This document shows positions 1-6,700 of a stretch of 64,000 nucleotides of DNA, piece by piece. The notes under the pieces were generated by a model that was not told the origin of the DNA, searched no databases, and saw only the letters and a list, made by a program, of their open reading frames with translations. The DNA is from Korobacter sp036501185 (GTDB lineage: Bacteria; Acidobacteriota; Terriglobia; Terriglobales; Acidobacteriaceae). The DNA is taken from contig DASYAU010000164.1 in the NCBI GenBank assembly GCA_036501185.1, positions 1-64,000 of the forward strand. Reading direction: 5' to 3'. The position numbers were made by a program, and so were the translations under genes. The first letter of the stretch is position 1, and every line of letters begins with the position of its first letter.

Positions 1-470
1 GCAATGATGCCGGTCGAGAGATAGCCAATCAGAGGGGTATCTGTTCGTGGAATCGTCTCTATATCGAGAAGCTTCTTCGGGCGAGTCGCGAGGGCCTTGT
101 CTCCGTCGACGTGATCACAACAATGGTCTTTGAGGTGTTCCTCTATTTCTTCTTTGCTTTTCGCCCGGGACAGCACTCGATAAGCAAAAATGAAATTCCC
201 GAAGGTGAGCATAGCAGTAACTTGAAACTTCTCGAGACACTTCGGCCAGTCTCGGATTCTTTTATCTTTTCCGAAGAAGCGCTCGAAAAATGCGGGCTCA
301 ACCCGATCCTTATTTACGAGTAGCAGGAGTTCGTTAAACTGCGCGCAGTCCAATTTACGGTTATCGTCAGATACTATCGTCTCGACAGCTTGGAGGTCTC
401 TTAGCTCGATGCCTTTGAGCGGAGTACCAGTGAGCTTTTCGACTAGGTCTTGATACTGTTGGCCAGTCAT
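1..470 (-). CDS. Hypothetical protein, 3' end cut by the window edge
   Basis: An open frame of 156 codons runs from the ATG at 470 off the left edge without a stop. The start is preceded by a GGGAAGG ribosome-binding stretch about 8 nt upstream, which supports translation. The visible protein begins MTGQQYQDLVEKLTG and is charged and mostly helical-looking. It has no signal peptide or membrane segment; a His-Cys-Cys-Asp-His run lies near residues 114-119. I do not recognise a family. Base composition is nearer 50% GC than the genes that follow, which suggests a recently acquired or fast-evolving gene. The opposite strand has only short frames here. Confidence 0.6.
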   Translation of the reverse strand, partial: MTGQQYQDLVEKLTGTPLKGIELRDLQAVETIVSDDNRKLDCAQFNELLLLVNKDRVEPAFFERFFGKDKRIRDWPKCLEKFQVTAMLTFGNFIFAYRVLSRAKSKEEIEEHLKDHCCDHVDGDKALATRPKKLLDIETIPRTDTPLIGYLSTGII

Positions 471-561
471 CAGTATGCCTTCCCTATCTTTGGGGCAGCA
501 TAGCAGAACAGGCAGCTCTTGGCTCATAACAGTCTTGGTAACCGGGACCTACAATACTCCA

Positions 562-2004
562 CTACTCGCTCTTAACGGCTACTGTCTGCAGGTCTTCCAG
601 ATGCACATCCACCAAGTTTGTTGGGTAGTTGCCGGTATAGCAGGCTGTGCAGTAGCTGGTCTGCTCGCCTTCGGCGGCGGCGCGTTTTAGGCCATCCAAA
701 GACAGGTAGTAGAGGGTGTCGGCGCCTATGTAGTCGCGGATCTGGTCTACGGTCATGTTGGCGGCGATTAGTTGCTTCTTGCTGGGGGTATCGACGCCGT
801 AGAAGCATGGGGAGATGGTGGGCGGGCAGGAGATGCGCATGTGGACTTCGGCGGCGCCGGCGTCGCGGATCATGCGGAGGATTTTTTTGCTGGTGGTGCC
901 GCGGACGATGGAGTCGTCGATTAGGACGACGCGCTTGCCTTCTAAGAGGGCGCGGACGGGGTTGAGCTTGAGTTTTACGCCGAAGTCGCGGACGCGTTGT
1001 TCGGGCTCGATGAAGGTGCGGCCGACGTAGTGGTTGCGGATCAATCCAAAACTTAGCGGGATGCCGGATTCCTTGGCGTAGCCGACGGCAGCGGTGACGC
1101 CGGAGTCGGGGACGGGGACGACGATGTCGGCATCGATGCCGGACTCGCGGGCGAGCTCGCGGCCCATGGCGTCGCGGGAGGCCTGGACGGAGCGGCCGAA
1201 GACGAGGGAGTCGGGGCGCGAGAAGTAGACGTGCTCGAAGATGCAGGACGACTGCTCGAGGCGCGGGGCGTAGTAGCGGGAGTGGAGGCCCTCGGGGCTG
1301 ACGACGATCATTTCGCCGGGCTTGACGTCGCGTTCGTATTGGGCGCCGATGAGGTCGAAGGCGCAGGTTTCGGAGGCGAAGCAGATGGTGTCGCCATGGC
1401 CGTCGTGGGCGGGGATGCGGCCCATGCAGAGCGGGCGGAAGCCGCGGGAATCGCGGGCGGCGAAGATGCGGTCAGGGGTGGTCATGACCAGCGAGAACGC
1501 GCCTTCGATGCGGCGGAGGGCGTCGGCGACGGCGTCTTCTAAAGCTTGCTCGCGGGACTGGGCGATTAGGTGGACTACGACTTCCGTGTCGGACGTGGTC
1601 TGGAAGATGGAGCCCTGGGCTTCGAACTTGGCGCGGATTTCGTGGGCGTTGACGAGGTTGCCGTTGTGGGCGAGGGCGATGCGTCCTTTGTTGCACTCGA
1701 CGGAGATGGGCTGGGCGTTGAGGAGGGCGGAGTCTCCGGTGGTGGAGTAGCGGGTGTGGCCGATGGCGAGGCGGCCGGGGAGACGGGCGAGGACCTCGGC
1801 GGTGAAAATGTCAGAAACGAGGCCCATGGCCTTGTGGCGATGGATGTTGCAGCCGTCGGCGGCGGCGATGCCGGCGGATTCCTGTCCGCGATGCTGGAGG
1901 GCGTAGAGGCCGAGATAAGCGAGCTTGGAGGCTTCGGGATGGTTGTAGATCGCCATCACGCCACACTCTTCGTGCAGCTTGTCGAATTCGAGTTCGTCGG
2001 TCAT
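562..2004 (-). CDS. purF: Amidophosphoribosyltransferase (PurF)
   Basis: Catalyses the first committed step of purine synthesis, making 5-phosphoribosylamine from PRPP and glutamine in the cytosol. The 480-residue protein starts at MTDELEFDK. An earlier in-frame Met at 2067 is less likely because AAGGGG lies just upstream of the chosen ATG. The class II glutamine amidotransferase domain comes first: the short propeptide ends before Cys14 in the ECGVMAIYNH motif, and that Cys becomes the N-terminal nucleophile. The phosphoribosyltransferase domain carries the PRPP loop VVLIDDSIVRGTT. Cysteines in ASETCAF, SPCFYG and YCTACYTGNYP fit the 4Fe-4S ligands of the Bacillus-type enzyme. It lies downstream of purL on the same strand, separated by a 221-bp palindrome-rich gap. 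Confidence 0.97.
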   Translation of the reverse strand: MTDELEFDKLHEECGVMAIYNHPEASKLAYLGLYALQHRGQESAGIAAADGCNIHRHKAMGLVSDIFTAEVLARLPGRLAIGHTRYSTTGDSALLNAQPISVECNKGRIALAHNGNLVNAHEIRAKFEAQGSIFQTTSDTEVVVHLIAQSREQALEDAVADALRRIEGAFSLVMTTPDRIFAARDSRGFRPLCMGRIPAHDGHGDTICFASETCAFDLIGAQYERDVKPGEMIVVSPEGLHSRYYAPRLEQSSCIFEHVYFSRPDSLVFGRSVQASRDAMGRELARESGIDADIVVPVPDSGVTAAVGYAKESGIPLSFGLIRNHYVGRTFIEPEQRVRDFGVKLKLNPVRALLEGKRVVLIDDSIVRGTTSKKILRMIRDAGAAEVHMRISCPPTISPCFYGVDTPSKKQLIAANMTVDQIRDYIGADTLYYLSLDGLKRAAAEGEQTSYCTACYTGNYPTNLVDVHLEDLQTVAVKSE

Positions 2005-2059
2005 CGGTGCCCCTTGATGTCGTCCGCTGAAGCGGACTCTCCGCTGCGCTCTTCCGTTA

Positions 2060-2079
2060 CCCCGCACTGACGTGCGGGG
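2060..2079. repeat. Intergenic palindrome, 8-bp arms
   Basis: CCCCGCAC-TGAC-GTGCGGGG is a perfect inverted repeat with a 4-nt loop between purL and purF. It belongs to the family of short GC-rich hairpins found in several intergenic regions of this window. Confidence 0.7.
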
Positions 2080-2113
2080 CTAAGTTATGGCGTCGCTTCG
2101 CGACATTTTCGCG

Positions 2114-2127
2114 GGGGCTGAAGCCCC
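2114..2127. repeat. Intergenic palindrome GGGGC-TGAA-GCCCC
   Basis: A short hairpin with a TGAA loop. Its layout matches the hairpins at 10276 and 33463, and the neighbouring longer hairpin at 2147 has the same TGAA loop. Confidence 0.6.
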
Positions 2128-2146
2128 TCTTTATTTCCCGCCTATC

Positions 2147-2176
2147 GGCAGCGCTGAAGCGCTGCCCTGATACAAA
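2147..2176. repeat. REP-like palindrome with GATACA tail, copy A
   Basis: GGCAGCGC-TGAA-GCGCTGCC followed by CTGATACA. The same 20-bp palindrome and tail recur exactly at 33497, and a variant with a different stem but the same tail lies at 14353. A fixed tail with a compensated stem points to a REP-type element rather than chance. Confidence 0.8.
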
Positions 2177-2178
2177 CC

Positions 2179-2211
2179 GCCGTGAGCTGAAGTTCGACGA
2201 TAGCTCACGGC
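2179..2211. terminator. Hairpin just downstream of purL
   Basis: Perfect 10-bp arms GCCGTGAGCT and AGCTCACGGC enclose a 13-nt loop, 14 bp past the purL stop. On the purL strand only a weak T-rich stretch (GGTTTGTATC) follows, so this could be a weak terminator, an mRNA-stabilising 3' end or another repeat. Confidence 0.45.
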
Positions 2212-2225
2212 AAAACCGAAAGCCT

Positions 2226-4550
2226 CTAGCTCCGCTGCAGAAGTTCGGGCACGAGGTGCTCGGGGGTCTCGGCGTGGAGCGCTTGCTTCAGGGCCCTTTC
2301 CCAGCTATCGCGCAACGATGTAATCGGGGCGGCAATGACGGTGCGGCCGTCGAGGCGGATTTCAAAATTGTCCGCCGCGGTGTGGCCGATCGCTTGTGCT
2401 GAGAGACCGTATTTTACGGCTACTTGTTTGATTGTTTCTACATTACTTTCGACGCAGGAAATGACGACCTGGGTGGCGGCCTCGGAGAAGAGCGCCAGCT
2501 CGGCGGGAAGGCCGTTGGAACTAAGGTCGATGTGAGCGCCGATGGCGCGGGCAAAACCGCTCTCGGCGAGGGTGACGGCAATGCCGCCTTCGCTGACGTC
2601 TTTGATGGACTCGGCGAGATGCTGCTCGGCGACCTCGGCTAGAGCTTTGTGGAGATTGGCCTCGGCTTTGAGGTCGAGGGCGGGAGGTTTGCCCCAGACT
2701 TGGCCTAGGAGCTCTTTGGCGTATTCGCTAGAGCCGACGGTGATTTCGAGATCATGCTGCGATTGCGCGGGCGCGCCGGAGATGAGGATGAGGGCGTGTC
2801 CCGACTGGCGGTAGTTGGGCTGCGCGGCGTGGTGAACGTTTTCTAAGAGGCCGACGATGCCGATGACGGGGGTGGGGTAGATGCCTTCGCCGAGGGTCTC
2901 GTTGTAGAAGCTGACGTTGCCGCCGGTGATGGGCGTGTTGAGGGCGGTGCAGGCCTCGGTGAGGCCGTCGATCGTTTCAGAGAACTGCTGCATGATGGGA
3001 GGCTTTTCAGGGTTGCCGAAGTTGAGGCAATTGGTCGCGGCAAGAGGCTTTGCGCCGGAGCAGGCGACGTTGCGACAGGCTTCGGCAACGGCGTGCATGG
3101 CGCCGAGCTTGGGGTCGAGATAGCACCAGCGGCTGTTGCCGTCGAGGGCCATGGCGAGGGCGCGATTGGTGCCTTTGACGCGGATGACGCCGGCTTCGAG
3201 GCCCGGGCCTTCGACAGTGTTGGTCTGGACCATGCTGTCGTATTGCTCGTAAACCCAGCTCTTGTTGCAGATGTTGGGGCTGGCGAGGAGCTTCTTGAAG
3301 TCGTCGGTGAGATCGGATTTCTTGCCGAAGGAAATCGACGCAGGCTTGGATTTGGGCAGCGGGCTGACCCATGGTTCCATGGGGCGATGGTAGAGCGGGG
3401 CGTCGTCGGTAAGGGCCTCGTTGGGAATTTCGGCGACGACTTTGCCGTGGTGCAGGACGCGCATTTTCGATTCGGCGATGACCTGGCCGACGTGGGAGGC
3501 GTCGAGGCCCCACTTTTTGAAGACGGCGAAAACTTCTTCTTCGCGGCCTTTTTCGGCGACGAGGAGCATGCGCTCCTGCGATTCGCTGAGCATGATCTCG
3601 TAGGCGGTCATGCCGGTTTCGCGCTGGGGAACGCGGTCGAGTTCGATCTCGACGCCAACGCCACCGCGGCCACCCATTTCGCAGGTGGAACAGGTGAGGC
3701 CGGCGGCGCCCATGTCCTGAATGCCGAGGACGGCGCCGGTTTGCATGGCTTCGAGGCAGGCTTCGAGGAGCAGCTTTTCGAGGAAAGGGTCGCCGACCTG
3801 GACGTTGGGGCGCTTGGCTTCGGAGCCTTCGCTGAATTCTTCGCTGGCCATGGTGGCGCCGTGGATGCCATCGCGTCCGGTCTTGGAGCCGACGTAAATG
3901 ACGGGATTGCCGACACCGCTGGCCTTGGCGTAGAAGATCTGGTCCTGGCGAACCAGGCCGAGGGCGAAGGCGTTGACTAGCGGGTTGCCGTTGTAGCAGG
4001 GCTCGAACTTTACTTCGCCTCCGAGATTGGGGACGCCGAAACAGTTGCCATAACTTGCAACTCCACCGACCACGCCTTCGAGGATGGAGTGGTTGCGATG
4101 AATCGTTTGCGAGTCGGTTTTGCCGTCGGGCTTGATGGGGCCGAAGCGGAGGCTGTCCATGACGGCGAAGGGGCGCGCGCCCATGGTGAAGATGTCGCGG
4201 AGGATGCCCCCTACGCCGGTGGTGGCGCCCTGGAATGGCTCGATGAAACTGGGGTGGTTGTGGGACTCAATTTTGAAGGCGCATCCCCAGCCGTCGCCGA
4301 TGTCGATGATGCCGGCGTTTTCGCCCGGGCCCTGGAGGACGAGCTTGCTGCGCGTGGGGAGGCGCTTGAGGTGGACGCGCGAAGATTTGTAGGAGCAGTG
4401 CTCGCTCCACATCACGCTGTAGATGCCGAGCTCGGTCATGGAGGGCTCGCGGCCCTGCCATTTGAGGATGCGCTGGTATTCGTCGGGGGTGAACCCGTGT
4501 TCGCGAACGACTTCAGGAGTAATGGATGTCATGGAGATATCGAGGAACAT
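2226..4550 (-). CDS. purL: Phosphoribosylformylglycinamidine synthase II (PurL)
   Basis: ATP-dependent amidation of FGAR to FGAM in purine synthesis. At 774 residues it is the short PurL form, which works with separate PurS and PurQ subunits; neither is in this window. Visible motifs are SEHCSYKSS near residue 50, ESHNHPSFIEP and GATTGVGGILRDI near 95-118, and the glycine-rich MGGRGGVG segment. The two AIRS-like halves follow each other. The first Met at 4550 follows the purine-rich GAGAAAATAG; Met7 (4532) is possible but has no purine-rich leader. purF lies downstream on the same strand, so the two may be co-regulated. Confidence 0.96.
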   Translation of the reverse strand: MFLDISMTSITPEVVREHGFTPDEYQRILKWQGREPSMTELGIYSVMWSEHCSYKSSRVHLKRLPTRSKLVLQGPGENAGIIDIGDGWGCAFKIESHNHPSFIEPFQGATTGVGGILRDIFTMGARPFAVMDSLRFGPIKPDGKTDSQTIHRNHSILEGVVGGVASYGNCFGVPNLGGEVKFEPCYNGNPLVNAFALGLVRQDQIFYAKASGVGNPVIYVGSKTGRDGIHGATMASEEFSEGSEAKRPNVQVGDPFLEKLLLEACLEAMQTGAVLGIQDMGAAGLTCSTCEMGGRGGVGVEIELDRVPQRETGMTAYEIMLSESQERMLLVAEKGREEEVFAVFKKWGLDASHVGQVIAESKMRVLHHGKVVAEIPNEALTDDAPLYHRPMEPWVSPLPKSKPASISFGKKSDLTDDFKKLLASPNICNKSWVYEQYDSMVQTNTVEGPGLEAGVIRVKGTNRALAMALDGNSRWCYLDPKLGAMHAVAEACRNVACSGAKPLAATNCLNFGNPEKPPIMQQFSETIDGLTEACTALNTPITGGNVSFYNETLGEGIYPTPVIGIVGLLENVHHAAQPNYRQSGHALILISGAPAQSQHDLEITVGSSEYAKELLGQVWGKPPALDLKAEANLHKALAEVAEQHLAESIKDVSEGGIAVTLAESGFARAIGAHIDLSSNGLPAELALFSEAATQVVISCVESNVETIKQVAVKYGLSAQAIGHTAADNFEIRLDGRTVIAAPITSLRDSWERALKQALHAETPEHLVPELLQRS

Positions 4551-4712
4551 CTATTTTCTCATGGGAGGCGAGGTGGGGTTAGCGGAATTGGTGATGGCGG
4601 GGATAAGGGATTTATGGAGAAAGAAGCGGCCACGGAGGATGAGAGCGGGGAGCGGTCGGCTTGGCACGGCGCTGGGATGCTGAAGCGACACAATGTAGAT
4701 TAGGGTGAACTG

Positions 4713-5681
4713 ATGCCGATGACGCGCGTGGTTGTGTTTTTTCTAATCTTCGGACAAGCTCTGTGGGCGGAAGATTCCGGTCGTGTCGCCATCGCATTTT
4801 TGAAAGAGAAGAACATCGTCGTGGCAGATTCTTCGGGGGATGTCGTCAGGACTATCCCCGCACCGTTCAAGAAAGCGGTTTCGGGGATAGCTGTCGACGC
4901 GTCCGGTACACAGATTGTTGCAGTTGTTCGAACTTTCGGGCGTGGAGAGTTTGGCGGCGATTTGTATCTGTGGACGGTTCGGTCGAAGACTTGGAAGAAA
5001 ATCACCGAGGGCCCGTATGTCTTTAAAAAGAAGGAAAAGGGACATCGCGAGGTCTATGACGATCCTGCCTTCGGCCCGGATGGAAAATCCATCGCCTTTG
5101 TCATCCACTATGAATCGCTCTTCGATGACAACGACGCTGTAGATGCCGTGGGCCCGGCTGCATTCATCTTCCCGAGCAGCGGCAAGGTTGACGTCATCCA
5201 TTCCACGCTGACGAATGGAACAAGCGACCCAACTGGCCCCCCTTGGTTGGCCAACTCGCCGCGATGGTCTCCAAACGGCAAGCTACTTTTACTCAGTTTT
5301 GAAGACGGGTTTGCGACTGTCGAACTGGGCTCGGGCCGCCTGCACTTCTTGAAGCCCAATATTGGCGACAACTCCGGGACGTATGGCGTCGATTGGGTGA
5401 ACTCGAGCTGTGTGCTGTTTCTCGCCTTTTTCGATGATCCCTCAAAGGTGGCTCTGCATGCTCTGAATGTTAAGGACGACTCGGTGGCGAAGATTCCAGG
5501 CAGATTCGGCGCCATTTCCGGTAGGCTCCTGGACTTCAATTCAGAAGTCTGGGTGGCGGAGAATTCGGGTGTTCGGGAGGTTCATGGCCGAAAGACCTGG
5601 GAGTTATCGAAGCCAGGCGTTTTCGGATTGGCTCCGAATTTTGCGGCGCGAGACGATGAGCCTAGGTCGAGAACACAATGA
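4713..5681 (+). CDS. Exported beta-propeller (PD40/TolB-like) protein
   Basis: 322 residues with an N-terminal signal peptide (VVVFFLIFGQALWAED). Repeats of the WD40-like/PD40 type follow, the clearest being YDDPAFGPDGKSIAF and NSPRWSPNGKLLLLS, in which the sequence of an aromatic or small residue, SP/GP, DG/NG and K is typical of TolB-like propellers. Probably periplasmic or surface, binding a partner or ligand; no catalytic motif is seen. It stands alone: purL diverges upstream and mazEF follows. Met3 (4719) is an alternative start. GC content is somewhat lower than in the neighbouring housekeeping genes. Confidence 0.7.
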   Translation: MPMTRVVVFFLIFGQALWAEDSGRVAIAFLKEKNIVVADSSGDVVRTIPAPFKKAVSGIAVDASGTQIVAVVRTFGRGEFGGDLYLWTVRSKTWKKITEGPYVFKKKEKGHREVYDDPAFGPDGKSIAFVIHYESLFDDNDAVDAVGPAAFIFPSSGKVDVIHSTLTNGTSDPTGPPWLANSPRWSPNGKLLLLSFEDGFATVELGSGRLHFLKPNIGDNSGTYGVDWVNSSCVLFLAFFDDPSKVALHALNVKDDSVAKIPGRFGAISGRLLDFNSEVWVAENSGVREVHGRKTWELSKPGVFGLAPNFAARDDEPRSRTQ

Positions 5682-5721
5682 CAAGAATGCTGACCGTGAT
5701 GATACAATGTATCTACATTGT
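5678..5721 (+). promoter_or_regulatory. Promoter and palindromic operator of mazEF
   Basis: ACAATGTA-TC-TACATTGT (5704-5721) is a perfect 8-bp inverted repeat with a 2-bp spacer. It overlaps a TACAAT -10 box (5703-5708) with ATGACA (5678-5683) 19 bp upstream, and sits just before the ribosome-binding site of the antitoxin. The position is what is expected for autorepression by an AbrB-type antitoxin. Confidence 0.65.
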
Positions 5722-5735
5722 TCAGGAGAGAGTTT

Positions 5736-5984
5736 ATGCGCGCGCAGATGTTGAAGTGGGGGAACAGTTTGGCGGTCCGCATTCCGAAGGTGGTGGCGGA
5801 GCAGGCGAAGTTGAGCGAAGGGGATGCGCTGGAGCTGGAGGTTTCGCAGGACGGGACGGTGCAGTTGCAGCGGGTGGGAAAGGTGCCGTCACTGGCGCAA
5901 CTGGTGGCGCAGATCACGCCGGAAAACCGGTATGAAGAAACCGATTGGGGCGCGGATATAGGCCGGGAGAAGGTGGAGTGGTGA
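5736..5984 (+). CDS. MazE-type antitoxin, AbrB/SpoVT fold
   Basis: An 82-residue protein, MRAQMLKWGNSLAVRIPK..., with the swapped-hairpin AbrB pattern (KWGNSLAVRIP, then EGDALELEV). It should bind DNA as a dimer through this fold and neutralise the downstream toxin through its acidic, Trp-containing tail (EETDWGADIGREKVEW). The ATG at 5736 is chosen because AGGAGAG lies 5-10 nt upstream; a TTG at 5718 falls inside the operator. The stop codon overlaps the GTG start of the toxin gene, so the two are translationally coupled. Known family behaviour predicts autoregulation through the palindrome at 5704-5721. Confidence 0.88.
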   Translation: MRAQMLKWGNSLAVRIPKVVAEQAKLSEGDALELEVSQDGTVQLQRVGKVPSLAQLVAQITPENRYEETDWGADIGREKVEW

Positions 5985-6325
5985 GGGCGTACGTTCCTGA
6001 GGCGGGCGACATCGTGTTTCTGAATTTCGATCCGCAAGTGGGGCGTGAGCAGGCGAAACGCAGGCCGGCGCTGGTGCTGACGGACGCGCGCTATAACGGG
6101 GCGAGTGGGCTGGCGGTGGTGTGTCCGCTGACGAGCAAGAGGAAACCTTATCCGTTCGCGTTGCCGGTGACGCTGGACGGCGTGGAGGGGGCGGTGCTCG
6201 TGGATCAATTGAAGAGCGTGGATTGGGCGGGACGAGGCGCGAAGTTCCATTCGAAGATTGCGCCGGCGGTGTTCAAGAAAGTGAAGCAGTACATGGTGGT
6301 GTTGCTGGGGCTGCGAGAAGCGTAG
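5981..6325 (+). CDS. MazF-type endoribonuclease toxin (PemK-like)
   Basis: 114 residues from the GTG at 5981, which overlaps the antitoxin stop (GTGA). Hallmarks of the MazF/PemK barrel are GDIVFLNFDPQVGREQAKRRPALVL, seen here in sections with the conserved G-E/RQAK-RP-ALV pattern, then VCPLTS, and finally the VLVDQLKSVDW segment (MazF: DQ-kt-DW). The length matches the family (about 110-115). The expected activity is sequence-specific cleavage of mRNA when the antitoxin is degraded. A 6-bp hairpin (6326-6340) follows directly after the stop. Confidence 0.9.
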   Translation: MRAYVPEAGDIVFLNFDPQVGREQAKRRPALVLTDARYNGASGLAVVCPLTSKRKPYPFALPVTLDGVEGAVLVDQLKSVDWAGRGAKFHSKIAPAVFKKVKQYMVVLLGLREA

Positions 6326-6700
6326 ACCCGAGGGTCGGGTTCCGCGAGAAAACCACAGAGCAGGCAGACGTTGGCGCGCAAACGAGTGGCCGGAAGGCGG
6401 GGCCTCATGCGTGGTCTCATGCGTGGTCGTCTGTGACGAAAAGGACTGCCGCCCCTCAAAGGGGCTTGGATTAGCGCGGCCGCTTTTCCCGGGGCTATCG
6501 CCCCGGGCTTCAGATGCGGTGCGCGCTTCGCGCTTGGTGCGGTGGGCTCGGGCGGAGCGTGTCCTGGAGGTCGCGAAAGCTTCCGGTGCGATGGGCTCGC
6601 GCAGGGTGATTCGTGCGACTTCGCGAAATCCCCCCTATCGACAACAGCGGCCGATAAGGACGGGCACCCAACGAGCGCAATTTCGTACACTGGAAGGACG
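6326..6700. other. Non-coding gap between mazF and selB with palindromes
   Basis: No convincing gene. Contents: a hairpin right after mazF (ACCCGA-GGG-TCGGGT, 6326-6340), a 12-bp tandem duplication around CTCATGCGTGGT near 6404-6430, and palindromes GCCCCT-CAA-AGGGGC (6451-6465) and CCCGGGGC-TATC-GCCCCGGG (6488-6507). A frame open upstream of selB from 6542 is read-through of this region and lacks a ribosome-binding site. Confidence 0.6.
6451..6507. repeat. Two adjacent intergenic palindromes
   Basis: GCCCCT-CAA-AGGGGC at 6451-6465 and CCCGGGGC-TATC-GCCCCGGG at 6488-6507. They resemble the hairpins at 2114, 10276 and 14320 in stem composition and size. Confidence 0.6.

Noticed and set aside
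3093..3980. Long plus-strand frame over purL
   Set aside because: It is antisense to the well-supported purL and its translation is a Gly/Ala/Val/Glu-rich mixture typical of the reverse frame of GC-rich genes.
4551..4712. Possible purine riboswitch upstream of purL
   Set aside because: No purine aptamer core or terminator/antiterminator structure could be recognised in the 160 bp before the start.
6542..6700. N-terminal extension of selB
   Set aside because: The open frame continues upstream to 6542, but family members begin at MKPVIVGTAGHIDHGKT and the ribosome site is just before 6701.
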